This document shows positions 46,766-55,094 of a DNA stretch of 64,000 nucleotides, in pieces. Origin of the DNA: a virus; IMG/VR virus record IMGVR_UViG_3300013094_000017, positions 124,001 to 188,000 of that record, one strand, 5' to 3'. The position numbers and the translations under genes were made by a program. Positions within the stretch are counted from its first letter, which is position 1. The number at the start of each line of letters is the position of its first letter. Under the pieces are notes generated by a model that had not been told where the DNA came from, made no database searches, and was given only the letters and a program-made list of their open reading frames with translations.

Positions 46766-47957
46766 CTTTATCGATGGAACAACAGGTCAAGATATAGCCG
46801 CTCCCTTAGTTGACAAATCATATCTAATTGACCGATATCCTGAATTGGTTGATACATTTAGGTTTGCTGGGTTATGGACCTGGGGATATAACACCTATGG
46901 TCAACTAGGTGATAATACTCTAGTCAATAAATCCAGTCCTGTCCAGACTGTTGCAGGTGGTACTAACTGGAAGCTAGTGGCCTGTGGAAAATACCATACC
47001 GCAGCTATCAAGACTGATGGCACTTTATGGCTCTGGGGTCGTAACACCTATGGTCAGCTAGGTGATAATACTATTACCCATAGAAGCAGTCCAGTACAGA
47101 CTGTTGCAGGTGGTACCAACTGGAAACTGGTAGCTGGCGGAAGATACCATACCGCAGCTATCAAGACTGACGGAACTCTATGGCTCTGGGGATATAACAC
47201 CTATGGTCAGCTAGGAGATAATACTCTAGTCAATAAATCTAGTCCTATTCAGACTGTTGCAGGTGGTACTAACTGGAAACTAGTCTCAGGCGGATACTAT
47301 CATACCGCAGCTATCAAGACTGATGGTACACTATGGACCTGGGGATATAACACCTATGGCGCTCTAGGAGATAATACTCTAGTCAGCAAAACCAGTCCGG
47401 TCCAGACTGTTGCAGGTGGTACTAACTGGAAACAGGTCGCAAGTGGACTTTGGCATACCGCAGCTATCAAGACTGATGGTACACTATGGACCTGGGGATA
47501 TAATAACTATGGCGCTCTAGGAGATAATACTAGTACTAGTCGGAGTAGTCCAGTACAGACTGTAGCAGGTGGTACTAATTGGAAGTCAGTGGCATCTGGT
47601 GGAATTCATACAGCAGCCATCAAGACTGATGGTACACTATGGCTCTGGGGTCGTAACACCTATGGTCAGCTAGGAGATAATACTATAGTCCATAGAAGCA
47701 GCCCAGTACAGACTGTTGCAGGTGGTACTAATTGGAAGTCAGTGGCATCTGGTGGCGAATACCATACCGCAGCCATCAAGACTGATGGTACACTATGGCT
47801 CTGGGGACATAACACCTATGGTCAGCTAGGTGATAATACTGTAGTCAATAAATCCAGTCCTGTCCAGACTGTTTCAGGTGGTACTAACTGGATAATGGTC
47901 GCAAGTGGATACTATCATACAGCAGCCATCCGTGATGATTCAGGTGACCTACTTTGA
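46746..47957 (+). CDS. RCC1-repeat beta-propeller protein, copy 2
   Basis: A 403-aa protein with a different 37-residue N-terminus (MSSVQTNFIDGTTGQD) and seven RCC1 blades nearly identical in framework to those of the flanking copies. Differences sit in the loops: after WG (YNT, RNT, YNN, HNT), after DNT (LVNK, ITHR, LVSK, STSR, IVHR, VVNK), and before HTAAIKTDG. The unique N-terminus suggests a different attachment point or partner. It overlaps both neighbours, so translation is coupled. Confidence 0.85.
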   Translation: MSSVQTNFIDGTTGQDIAAPLVDKSYLIDRYPELVDTFRFAGLWTWGYNTYGQLGDNTLVNKSSPVQTVAGGTNWKLVACGKYHTAAIKTDGTLWLWGRNTYGQLGDNTITHRSSPVQTVAGGTNWKLVAGGRYHTAAIKTDGTLWLWGYNTYGQLGDNTLVNKSSPIQTVAGGTNWKLVSGGYYHTAAIKTDGTLWTWGYNTYGALGDNTLVSKTSPVQTVAGGTNWKQVASGLWHTAAIKTDGTLWTWGYNNYGALGDNTSTSRSSPVQTVAGGTNWKSVASGGIHTAAIKTDGTLWLWGRNTYGQLGDNTIVHRSSPVQTVAGGTNWKSVASGGEYHTAAIKTDGTLWLWGHNTYGQLGDNTVVNKSSPVQTVSGGTNWIMVASGYYHTAAIRDDSGDLL

Positions 47958-48457
47958 TACATCCTTTAGTTAAACTAATCACCGTTGATGGATTTATGAC
48001 TTCAGAACAGGCAATCAATCTATCAAACACAGTAAAAAATCTACAGTATATTGAAAAAGATTTTGGCAAAGAGATAGAAAACTTTAATCTTGTTTCTCCT
48101 GATGCGGATCAGTTATTCTCCACTATTATAAATACTAACATAAAAGTAGATGAGGATAGATCAGGAATTTTCAGATTTCCCCAACTATTTGTTCATTTTG
48201 AAGAATTTGATGGTATGAATGAATGGGTGTTTGCTGTAGCACTACAACCGTCTACATTTAACATATACGAAAATCTTAATGGACCAAAGTCAGCACTAGA
48301 CGGATATCAATTGGGGTACAGGGATATGTTTCAATGGGACGTGACTACAAATTATCTACTGCAACCAGGTCAGGGTATACTGTTTAGACCGTGGTTGTTT
48401 CACTCATTTGATTCTGGATTAATACAAATATTTAGGTTAACAGAAAATGGCAGTTAA
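47954..48457 (+). CDS. Putative 2OG-Fe(II) oxygenase between RCC1 genes
   Basis: A 167-aa protein whose C-terminal half has the pattern of a double-stranded beta-helix: QLFVHFEEF, EWVFAVALQPSTFNIYENL, QPGQGILFRPWLFHSF, GLIQIFRL. His81-x-Glu83, His150 and Arg161 fit the Fe-binding HxD/E...H triad and the 2-oxoglutarate-binding Arg of 2OG-Fe(II) oxygenases. The start TTG 47954 overlaps the stop of RCC1 copy 2 and has AGGTGA 6 nt upstream; a downstream Met at 47996 is the alternative. It overlaps RCC1 copy 3 by 11 nt. I infer a hydroxylase whose substrate may be a neighbouring fibre protein. A cupin without enzyme activity is possible. Confidence 0.6.
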   Translation: MIHPLVKLITVDGFMTSEQAINLSNTVKNLQYIEKDFGKEIENFNLVSPDADQLFSTIINTNIKVDEDRSGIFRFPQLFVHFEEFDGMNEWVFAVALQPSTFNIYENLNGPKSALDGYQLGYRDMFQWDVTTNYLLQPGQGILFRPWLFHSFDSGLIQIFRLTENGS

Positions 48458-49622
48458 TTTTCAATTTAATACAGCCCCGGGTTATTACAGTGACTTTGAT
48501 GATATGTTCATCCGCAGAGATTATTTTACCACTGGTGGATTGTGGCTTTGGGGAATTAATACTATCGGACAACTAGGTGACAATACTGTAGTCAATAAAT
48601 CCAGTCCTGTCCAGACTGTTGCTGGTGGTACTAATTGGAAGTTAGTCTCGGGTGGACCCAATCATACAGCAGCCATCAAAACTGATGGTACCCTATGGCT
48701 TTGGGGATATAACACCTATGGCGCTCTAGGTGATAATACTACTGTCAGCAAAAGCAGTCCGGTCCAGACTGTTGCAGGTGGTACTAATTGGAAACTGGTC
48801 GCAAGTGGATACTATCATACAGCAGCCATCAAGACTGATGGCACTTTATGGCTCTGGGGTCGTAACACCTATGGTCAGCTAGGTGATAATACTATTACCC
48901 ATAGAAGCAGTCCAGTACAGACTGTTGCTGGTGGTACTAATTGGAAGTCAGTGGCATCTGGTGGGTATCATACCGCAGCCATCAAAACTGATGGTACCCT
49001 ATGGCTTTGGGGTCGTAACACCTATGGCCAACTAGGTGATGGTTCTAGTGTAGTACATAGATCCAGTCCTATCCAAACTGTTGCAGGTGGTACTAACTGG
49101 AAATCGGTGGCTGGTGGAGGCTATCATACAGCAGCTATCAAGACTGATGGTACACTATGGCTTTGGGGACGTAATAACTATGGTCAACTAGGTAACAATA
49201 CTTCAGGAAATTCTAAATCAAGTCCAGTCCAGACCATTAGTGGCGGCACCAACTGGAAGTTAGTCTCCTGTGGATACTATCATACCGCAGCCATCAAGAC
49301 TGATGGTACACTATGGCTTTGGGGATGGAATGCAGTATTTGGCAATCTAGGTGATAATACTGTAGCTGCTAAAAGCAGTCCAGTACAGACGATTGCTGCT
49401 GGTACTAATTGGAAATCGGTGGCCTGTGGAAGATTCCATACCGTAGCCATCAAAACTGATGGTACCCTATGGACCTGGGGACGCAACACCTACGGCGGAC
49501 TAGGTGATAATACTATTACCCATAGAAGCAGTCCAGTACAGACCATTAGTGCTGGTACTAACTGGAAACAAGTGGCCTGTGGAGGGTATCATACCGCAGC
49601 CATCCGTGAAGATTACTATTAA
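48447..49622 (+). CDS. RCC1-repeat beta-propeller protein, copy 3
   Basis: A 391-aa protein with another unique N-terminus (MAVNFQFNTAPGYYSDFDDM) and seven RCC1 blades. This copy has the most loop variation: blade 4 has LGDGSSVVHRSS, blade 5 LGNNTSGNSKSS and blade 6 WGWNAVFGNLG, each adding residues to otherwise constant loops. It ends the fibre cluster; a sigma70-type promoter for the next operon begins 6 nt after the stop. A receptor-binding role is inferred as for the other copies. Confidence 0.85.
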   Translation: MAVNFQFNTAPGYYSDFDDMFIRRDYFTTGGLWLWGINTIGQLGDNTVVNKSSPVQTVAGGTNWKLVSGGPNHTAAIKTDGTLWLWGYNTYGALGDNTTVSKSSPVQTVAGGTNWKLVASGYYHTAAIKTDGTLWLWGRNTYGQLGDNTITHRSSPVQTVAGGTNWKSVASGGYHTAAIKTDGTLWLWGRNTYGQLGDGSSVVHRSSPIQTVAGGTNWKSVAGGGYHTAAIKTDGTLWLWGRNNYGQLGNNTSGNSKSSPVQTISGGTNWKLVSCGYYHTAAIKTDGTLWLWGWNAVFGNLGDNTVAAKSSPVQTIAAGTNWKSVACGRFHTVAIKTDGTLWTWGRNTYGGLGDNTITHRSSPVQTISAGTNWKQVACGGYHTAAIREDYY

Positions 49623-49627
49623 AATAG

Positions 49628-49656
49628 TTGACAATATATTAATTTTGTGGTATAAT
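49628..49656 (+). promoter_or_regulatory. Consensus sigma70 promoter
   Basis: TTGACA (49628-49633), 17-nt spacer, TATAAT (49651-49656): a perfect match in both boxes. Surrounding bases are almost all A/T. It drives the 49690-54081 operon. Confidence 0.88.
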
Positions 49657-49689
49657 ATATAGTATATAATTATAATATATTGAGATACT

Positions 49690-50253
49690 ATGCGAATTAA
49701 TATTGGTTCGGGGGCTAAACGATATCCAGGTTTCTTAAACATTGACGCAGATGTGGGTTCTAATCCAGACTTTGTGGTTGATTTAGAAACAGAAAAACTA
49801 CCATTCGATGATAATTCAGTTGACGGAGTAATCGCCCACCATATCTTAGAACACCTAGGCGATGGATTCTTTAACTGTATTCAAGAATTATACCGTGTAT
49901 GTAAACACGATACTATTATTGATGTCCGAGTACCACATCCACGTCACGATACATTTCTGATTGACCCTACTCACAAAAGACCTATATATCCACACACGTT
50001 GGATATGTTTTCAAAGACCCGTAATAAACGAGATTTAGATGCCAATGGGTGCGAAACCCCATTAGGTTTTATATATGATGTAGACCTATATGTAGCAGAC
50101 CATACATTTGTGCTCGATGAATATTGGCGAGAGCAATTCAAAAACTTCTCCGATGAACAATGTGAACACACCGCAAGAACTTTTAACAATGTGATTCTCG
50201 AGATTGGTATTAAATTAATGGTGAAAAAAGATGAACCCTCTAGCAACCGCTGA
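49690..50253 (+). CDS. SAM-dependent methyltransferase
   Basis: A 187-aa class I methyltransferase. Motif I is degenerate but recognisable at the N-terminus (INIGSGAKRYPGFLNIDAD). Motif II/IV follows as LPFDDNSVDGVIAHHILEHL, a signature of Methyltransf_11-type proteins in glycan and lipid pathways. Target unknown. It is the first gene of the sigma70-driven operon and overlaps the next gene by 23 nt. Given its neighbours (glycosyltransferases, sulfotransferase), methylation of a sugar is the likely job. Confidence 0.8.
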   Translation: MRINIGSGAKRYPGFLNIDADVGSNPDFVVDLETEKLPFDDNSVDGVIAHHILEHLGDGFFNCIQELYRVCKHDTIIDVRVPHPRHDTFLIDPTHKRPIYPHTLDMFSKTRNKRDLDANGCETPLGFIYDVDLYVADHTFVLDEYWREQFKNFSDEQCEHTARTFNNVILEIGIKLMVKKDEPSSNR

Positions 50254-51529
50254 GTTCTTTATATTCTTAAAACAATTCGATAAGGCAAAAATAGTATTAG
50301 ATTTATTAAAACCCTTTGCCCAAAGAATTGAAGAAATCGACCAAATTGGTAAACTCTATGCTGATATTAGGGAATTTAATGATACTTTGGAATTAGCAGA
50401 AAGAATTTATTCTTTGGTGAATACTCCTGATGCTAGGTTTGATGCTAGAGTTAATATCATTCGAGCTTATCTTAATCTTAATAAACCTAAAGAAGCACTT
50501 ACCTATATCAGTATTAACGAACGAGAGAGACCAAAAGATCATCCAAATCAAATGGACAAGGCAATGTGTTACTTCTTGCTTGACCAAAAAGCTCAAGGTG
50601 AAGCAATACTAAGAAATATTCTATTGGAACCACACACAGAAGACGTTAATTTTAGAGTAAACTTTAATCTTGGCACCTACGATTTGCGCAATGGTAATTT
50701 CAAAGAAGGATTGCGACGAGTCTTACTGGATGGTCGTAAATTAAACATTTGGCACGAGTTTAAGTATCCACAAGAGCAATTATGGGAAGGCAATCCACAA
50801 CCAGGTAAGACTATTGTTCTTTGTGCGGAGGGTGGAATCGGTGATGAAATAATTTCAGTAAGGTTTATGAAACATTTTCGAGACCTCGGAATGACGCCAA
50901 TTTGGTATAGTGACCGTAAAGATATATGTGCTATATTTGAACGTAATGGATTTAAAACAATATCTGATCTAAAAGAAATTCCAAAAGATTGGTTATGGAC
51001 TTATTCGATGCCATCGCCAACTTATCTAGACTTAAATGAAGATGATTTATGGTATGGTACATATTTAACTCCTATCAACAATGCAGCTAAATTGCCCAGC
51101 ACTAGTAAGAAAAAGATTGGTATTAAGTGTATGGGTAATCCAAAATATGACCAAGACCTTCATAGAACTATTCCATTTGAACAACTGATTTCTCATATTC
51201 CAGATGATTATGAAATATATTCATTTCATATCGATGAGGACTTTGCTCACCCTAGAGTAATTCCACTGAAGGATAAAATTAAAACCTGGGACGATACATT
51301 AGACTATTTGGATCAAATGGACATTGTGGTATCAAGCTGTACATCTTTAATTCACGCCGCAGGCGCAATAGGAAAAAATTCTATAGTCATTATTCCTATT
51401 CTAACGTACTACACTTGGGCCAAACCCGACTATCATTCAAAATGGTATGGTGATAATCTAACGGTACTGCGGCAAACTGAATATGATAACTGGAATGCTC
51501 CATTGACTGAATTAACTTCTTTACTATGA
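50231..51529 (+). CDS. TPR-containing glycosyltransferase
   Basis: A 432-aa protein. Residues 1-165 are TPR-like helical hairpins (DKAKIVLDLLKPF, ARVNIIRAYLNLNKPKEALTY, NFNLGTYDLRNGNFKEGL). Residues 180-432 form a GT9/GT41-like domain starting at LWEGNPQPGKTIVLCAEGGI. This is the usual start of this bacterial family, which has an ...GDxI..R motif (GDEIISVRF at 204-212), and it ends with a nucleotide-sugar site containing SCTSLIHAAGAIG. Such proteins transfer sugars to surface glycans or proteins. Start ATG 50231 lies within the preceding gene, and its stop overlaps the next ATG (ATGA). Confidence 0.8.
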   Translation: MNPLATAEFFIFLKQFDKAKIVLDLLKPFAQRIEEIDQIGKLYADIREFNDTLELAERIYSLVNTPDARFDARVNIIRAYLNLNKPKEALTYISINERERPKDHPNQMDKAMCYFLLDQKAQGEAILRNILLEPHTEDVNFRVNFNLGTYDLRNGNFKEGLRRVLLDGRKLNIWHEFKYPQEQLWEGNPQPGKTIVLCAEGGIGDEIISVRFMKHFRDLGMTPIWYSDRKDICAIFERNGFKTISDLKEIPKDWLWTYSMPSPTYLDLNEDDLWYGTYLTPINNAAKLPSTSKKKIGIKCMGNPKYDQDLHRTIPFEQLISHIPDDYEIYSFHIDEDFAHPRVIPLKDKIKTWDDTLDYLDQMDIVVSSCTSLIHAAGAIGKNSIVIIPILTYYTWAKPDYHSKWYGDNLTVLRQTEYDNWNAPLTELTSLL

Positions 51530-51900
51530 TTGATTATAAAATAATTAATATTAATCTAACTTCTATCGGCAGTGATGACCCCATCGAAGATGTGCCCTGC
51601 GGTTCCTGTGTACTCTGTTGTGAAACACTAGCACCTTTCTTATCTCCTGAAGAAGTAACATCAGGATTATATCCATTAAGTTTAATACAACCGAGTCAAG
51701 AACAAATACAAGCTAATCCTGATATTGGACCCATTGTGACTCTTTATAGAAAAAAAGAGGGAGGATGTGGAATGTTAGTTGATGGAAAATGCAGCATATA
51801 TAATTATAGACCAAGAGCCTGCAGACAGTTTGATTGCAGAAAAGGTCATCATCCCGCATTAACTGAATTTGCAAAAGAGTATTTCAAAGGTGAAAAATGA
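51526..51900 (+). CDS. YkgJ-type CxxCxxCC cysteine-cluster protein
   Basis: A 124-aa protein with Cys25-x2-Cys28-x2-Cys31-Cys32 (CGSCVLCC), then GGCGMLVDGKCSIYNYRPRAC with Cys81, Cys89 and Cys99, and Cys104. This is the UPF0153/YkgJ family pattern, thought to bind a metal or Fe-S cluster; members are of uncertain function. It overlaps both neighbours by 4 nt (ATGA), so it is tightly tied to this glycan operon. It may be a partner or maturation factor for an enzyme here, which is inference. Confidence 0.85.
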   Translation: MIDYKIININLTSIGSDDPIEDVPCGSCVLCCETLAPFLSPEEVTSGLYPLSLIQPSQEQIQANPDIGPIVTLYRKKEGGCGMLVDGKCSIYNYRPRACRQFDCRKGHHPALTEFAKEYFKGEK

Positions 51901-52706
51901 AAACAGCAGCCTACACGATATTAAAGAATGAAAAGAAGTACATTGAGAAGTGGTTATATTATACTCAACCTTTCGATTATAGAGTTCTATTAGATACTGG
52001 ATCTACTGACGGTTCTTGGGAGATGTTACAAGAATATGCCAAAGATGATGTTAATCTAATTATAGAACAAAAAATATTTACTCCTTGGAAATTCCATATT
52101 GCTCGCAGATATAATCTAGCAATGGTGCCGGAAGAAGTCACTTGGTGTTTATCACCAGACCTAGATGAATACTTCTCTATCAATACCAGAGAACAGATGG
52201 AAATTATCATTAAGGCAGTGCCAAAGATTACAAATATTGCCTGTGATAGACTAGACCTATATTCTAAAACGGTTAGGGTAGGTCCACCTAATTTCATTGC
52301 CACTAATAAGATACATCTTAGAGCAGACTATACGTGGAACCAACCGATATATGAGCACCTAAGTTGGATTCATAAAGACCGAGAAGAACTTGAATTATAT
52401 TCCGATGAAATATTTCTAATTCACGACCAAGATTTTCGAAAGAAAGAAAGACCCGAACTGTACATTAAAATGATGGAAGATGAATATCAAGAAAATCCAA
52501 CTAATACTTGGAACTTATGGTATCTATTATATCATTACAGAAATAGTCAGCAATTAGATAAGTTTATTTTAGGGGCCTGTTTGTTTATTGCACACCATAA
52601 TAAAAAAGATGATTGGTTTAATAAAATAACTGAGCAACTTACTGAGATACTAAAGCAAGCACCAATTACAAAAGAGCAACGTGAAATGATTATAGGAGTT
52701 TTATGA
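51897..52706 (+). CDS. Glycosyltransferase, GT2-like
   Basis: A 269-aa GT-A fold glycosyltransferase. The N-terminus MKTAAYTILKNEKKYIEKWL is typical of GT2 and related families that begin with a KNE motif. VLLDTGSTDGSWEML supplies the nucleotide-binding region, and CLSPDLDEYF holds the metal-binding DxD. Membrane helices are absent, so it acts in the cytoplasm on a soluble or membrane-attached acceptor. The donor and acceptor cannot be read from sequence. ATGA overlaps on both sides. Confidence 0.85.
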   Translation: MKTAAYTILKNEKKYIEKWLYYTQPFDYRVLLDTGSTDGSWEMLQEYAKDDVNLIIEQKIFTPWKFHIARRYNLAMVPEEVTWCLSPDLDEYFSINTREQMEIIIKAVPKITNIACDRLDLYSKTVRVGPPNFIATNKIHLRADYTWNQPIYEHLSWIHKDREELELYSDEIFLIHDQDFRKKERPELYIKMMEDEYQENPTNTWNLWYLLYHYRNSQQLDKFILGACLFIAHHNKKDDWFNKITEQLTEILKQAPITKEQREMIIGVL

Positions 52707-53491
52707 AACAAACCCTACACTTTCTATCAGGACTACCTCGTTCAGGATCTACTGTACTAGCATCTATACTTAATCAAAATCCTAGTGTATATGTTACTCC
52801 TACTAGTCCGATGTTGAATGTTGCGGTTAAAATGCAAGAAGCGTGGCGAGAAGACCCAACGGTCAAGGCCAACTACTTTGAAGAGCAAGCACGAAATCTA
52901 ACCAAGGCAATATTACCTGCATTTTGGCAACATAGACCCGAACCTATTATCATTGACAAAGGCAGGGGCTGGGCAAAAAATATGCCAACAGTTAATGCCT
53001 TATTTGGTGAGAAAATTAAAGTAGTAGTTGTTGAGCGAGACCTTCCTAGTATTATGGCGTCGTGGCTAACTATTATCAGGAATCAAACTAACTCTAATTT
53101 TGATAATATATTATTAAAAAATGGAATGATGATTAATGATGAAAATCGTATGGGAGAAATGTGGTTTAATATGGTTAAAGACTGTATGGAAGGAACTCAA
53201 CAGATTAAGAAGGATGTTCCTGATCAAATAATGGTAGTCAATTATGACGATATTGTAAGTAATCCCCGGCACGAAATTCTAAGAATTGAACAATTCTTAG
53301 ATTTGCCCACGCACGCATACGACTTTGATAACATACAAAGCGACACAACAGATGACGATCTAGTAGCTTGGGGATTTGAAGGACTTCATACCATTAGACC
53401 CAAATTGGAAAAAACATCAAAAGACCCTAAGGAAGTATTAGGCGAAGAATTGTATAATAGATTTGTTGCAATAGAAAAGGAATATAAATGA
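52703..53491 (+). CDS. Sulfotransferase (PAPS-dependent), copy 1
   Basis: A 262-aa protein with the 5'-phosphosulfate-binding loop near the N-terminus (FLSGLPRSGSTVLASIL, Gly10-Thr17) and a 3'-phosphate-binding region (VVVERDLPSIMASWL). These are the two PAPS-binding elements of sulfotransferases, which move sulfate from PAPS to hydroxyl groups of sugars or proteins. It is a paralog of the gene at 57492. It overlaps the neighbours by 4 nt on each side. The nearby APS-kinase-like gene could supply PAPS. Substrate unknown. Confidence 0.85.
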   Translation: MKQTLHFLSGLPRSGSTVLASILNQNPSVYVTPTSPMLNVAVKMQEAWREDPTVKANYFEEQARNLTKAILPAFWQHRPEPIIIDKGRGWAKNMPTVNALFGEKIKVVVVERDLPSIMASWLTIIRNQTNSNFDNILLKNGMMINDENRMGEMWFNMVKDCMEGTQQIKKDVPDQIMVVNYDDIVSNPRHEILRIEQFLDLPTHAYDFDNIQSDTTDDDLVAWGFEGLHTIRPKLEKTSKDPKEVLGEELYNRFVAIEKEYK

Positions 53492-54081
53492 AATTTAGTG
53501 CAGATTGGTTTAGTTATAATATTCCAGGAGTAACTAGATGTTTAGATACACTCCAAACTAGAACTAAATTTCTTGAAATTGGCTGCTACGAAGGACTATC
53601 TACTACTTGGTTTATAAAGAATTATCTCAACGAAGCTGGATCTATCACAGTAATTGATACATTCGAAGGTGGAGAAGAACACAAAGATTATGTATCTAAT
53701 TCTTTATATGATACTTGTATTTCAAACATAGAAGAAGTGATTGGGCAAAATCAAAAGTATGAGGTTTATAAAGATATTTCCTATAATGCAATTGCAAAGC
53801 TAATTGTTAATAACGAACGATTCGACTTTATCTATATCGACGGTAGCCATCAAGCGGCTGATGTGTTATCCGATGCTGTTATGTCATTTCCGTTATTAAA
53901 TTCCGGTGGCATAATGATTTTTGATGACTATACCTGGGGATGGAATCTGGGAGATAAACCTTATATTAAAGACGATCCATTAAAATGTCCCAAGATTGGA
54001 ATAGATTCATTTGGTCAATCTTTCAATGATAAATTTGAACAGACTCTGCTGACAAATCAAATCGGTATAATGAAGAAATAA
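53488..54081 (+). CDS. SAM-dependent methyltransferase (Methyltransf_24-like)
   Basis: A 197-aa protein with FLEIGCYEGLSTTWFIKNYL (SAM-binding motif I), ITVIDTFEGGEEHKDY (acidic loop), RFDFIYIDGSHQAADVLSDA and GGIMIFDDYTWG. This set matches the methyltransferase group that includes macrocin-type sugar O-methyltransferases and cephalosporin hydroxylase-like proteins. Sugar O-methylation fits the context but is inferred. Its start overlaps the sulfotransferase stop (ATGA), and it is the last gene of the first operon. Confidence 0.85.
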   Translation: MKFSADWFSYNIPGVTRCLDTLQTRTKFLEIGCYEGLSTTWFIKNYLNEAGSITVIDTFEGGEEHKDYVSNSLYDTCISNIEEVIGQNQKYEVYKDISYNAIAKLIVNNERFDFIYIDGSHQAADVLSDAVMSFPLLNSGGIMIFDDYTWGWNLGDKPYIKDDPLKCPKIGIDSFGQSFNDKFEQTLLTNQIGIMKK

Positions 54082-54109
54082 ACAAATATCTAAATCCTAG
54101 CACCACCAC

Positions 54110-54138
54110 TTGACACAGTGATAAATTAGTTGTATACT
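54110..54138 (+). promoter_or_regulatory. Sigma70-type promoter
   Basis: TTGACA (54110-54115), 17-nt spacer, TATACT (54133-54138), followed by AAAAAAGGA as ribosome-binding site before ATG 54156. Drives the GT9-carbamoyltransferase pair. Confidence 0.85.
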
Positions 54139-54155
54139 AAGAAAAAAGGATCATT

Positions 54156-55094
54156 ATGGCTAGTACAGTTTTCTATATCGACGGCGGAGCAGGTCGTGTT
54201 ATCGCAGCAATTCCAGCATTACTCAAATACGGTAGACTAAATCCCAGCAAAGATTGGGCAGTGATTATCCCAGCATGGGATAACTTACTATGGAGTATTC
54301 CAGAACTACAAGATCGTACCTACGGTGCCGACACCAAGGGCGTTTGGGATAATGTTATTTCCCTGTGCGACGAGTTGATTACTCCGGAGCCATATAAACT
54401 TCCAGCATACTTCCGCCAGGAAATTAGTCTAGTAGAAGGTTTTGATTGTGAGATTAACAATACTACAGATCATAGTGATCTAGGCGCACCAATTATGCTG
54501 TTTAACAAAGCTGAAGAAAAGTGGGCAGTAAACACCATTGCTGATGTTAAGACGCAACAACAAAAATCCAAGACCGTGGTTATTCAACCATTTGGTCGTG
54601 GTGCTACGTTAGATCGTGTAGACATTGTTGACACAGCCAGTCGCAGTCTAAGTCCAGATGCTTACATTAGTCTAGTACAAAAACTATCAGCACGTTACAA
54701 TCTAGTATTTTTTGGTGAACCACAGTTCCAAATTGTAACAGATACCTACACAGTTAAACTGCCAAACACCACTGACCTACGTATGTGGGCTGCACTTATT
54801 GACGCAGCTGATTATTTTGTTGGAGTAGACAGCGTGGGGCAACATATGGCTCGAGCAACTAACACACCAGGTACTGTTATCTTTGGTAGTACATTCCCAA
54901 TTAATACCAGCTATCCGGATTTCTTCCAAATTATAGAAAAACCAGGCGCTAAGAAATACAGTCCTATTCGTATCACAGGACTTGACAGCATACTAGCAGA
55001 TCGCAGTAACGATCGCATGGCTGACTTTAGCGAACAAGAACTGCAAACAATCTACAATGAAATTGTAGCAGATATTGAACGTAAGGTACCTTAA
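54156..55094 (+). CDS. GT9-like (heptosyltransferase-family) glycosyltransferase
   Basis: A 312-aa protein with the GT-B layout of ADP-heptose:LPS heptosyltransferase-like enzymes. The N-terminus FYIDGGAGRVIAAIPALLKY resembles the GxGDxL..P start. The C-terminal domain has the typical AALIDAADYFVGVDSVGQHM and ATNTPGTVIFGSTFP nucleotide-sugar binding segments. It is cytoplasmic by sequence (no signal or membrane helix). Its own sigma70-type promoter lies just upstream, and its last base is shared with the ATG of the carbamoyltransferase gene. Together with the GmhB-like gene nearby this could hint at heptose chemistry, but the donor is not proven. Confidence 0.75.
   Translation: MASTVFYIDGGAGRVIAAIPALLKYGRLNPSKDWAVIIPAWDNLLWSIPELQDRTYGADTKGVWDNVISLCDELITPEPYKLPAYFRQEISLVEGFDCEINNTTDHSDLGAPIMLFNKAEEKWAVNTIADVKTQQQKSKTVVIQPFGRGATLDRVDIVDTASRSLSPDAYISLVQKLSARYNLVFFGEPQFQIVTDTYTVKLPNTTDLRMWAALIDAADYFVGVDSVGQHMARATNTPGTVIFGSTFPINTSYPDFFQIIEKPGAKKYSPIRITGLDSILADRSNDRMADFSEQELQTIYNEIVADIERKVP

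Noticed and set aside
44898-49622. Diversity-generating retroelement target
   Set aside because: No reverse transcriptase, template repeat or adenine-biased variation is visible in the window; variation looks like cassette exchange.
44898-49622. Eukaryotic contamination suggested by RCC1 repeats
   Set aside because: No introns, phage-like spacing and overlaps, and shared codon style with the flanking phage genes.
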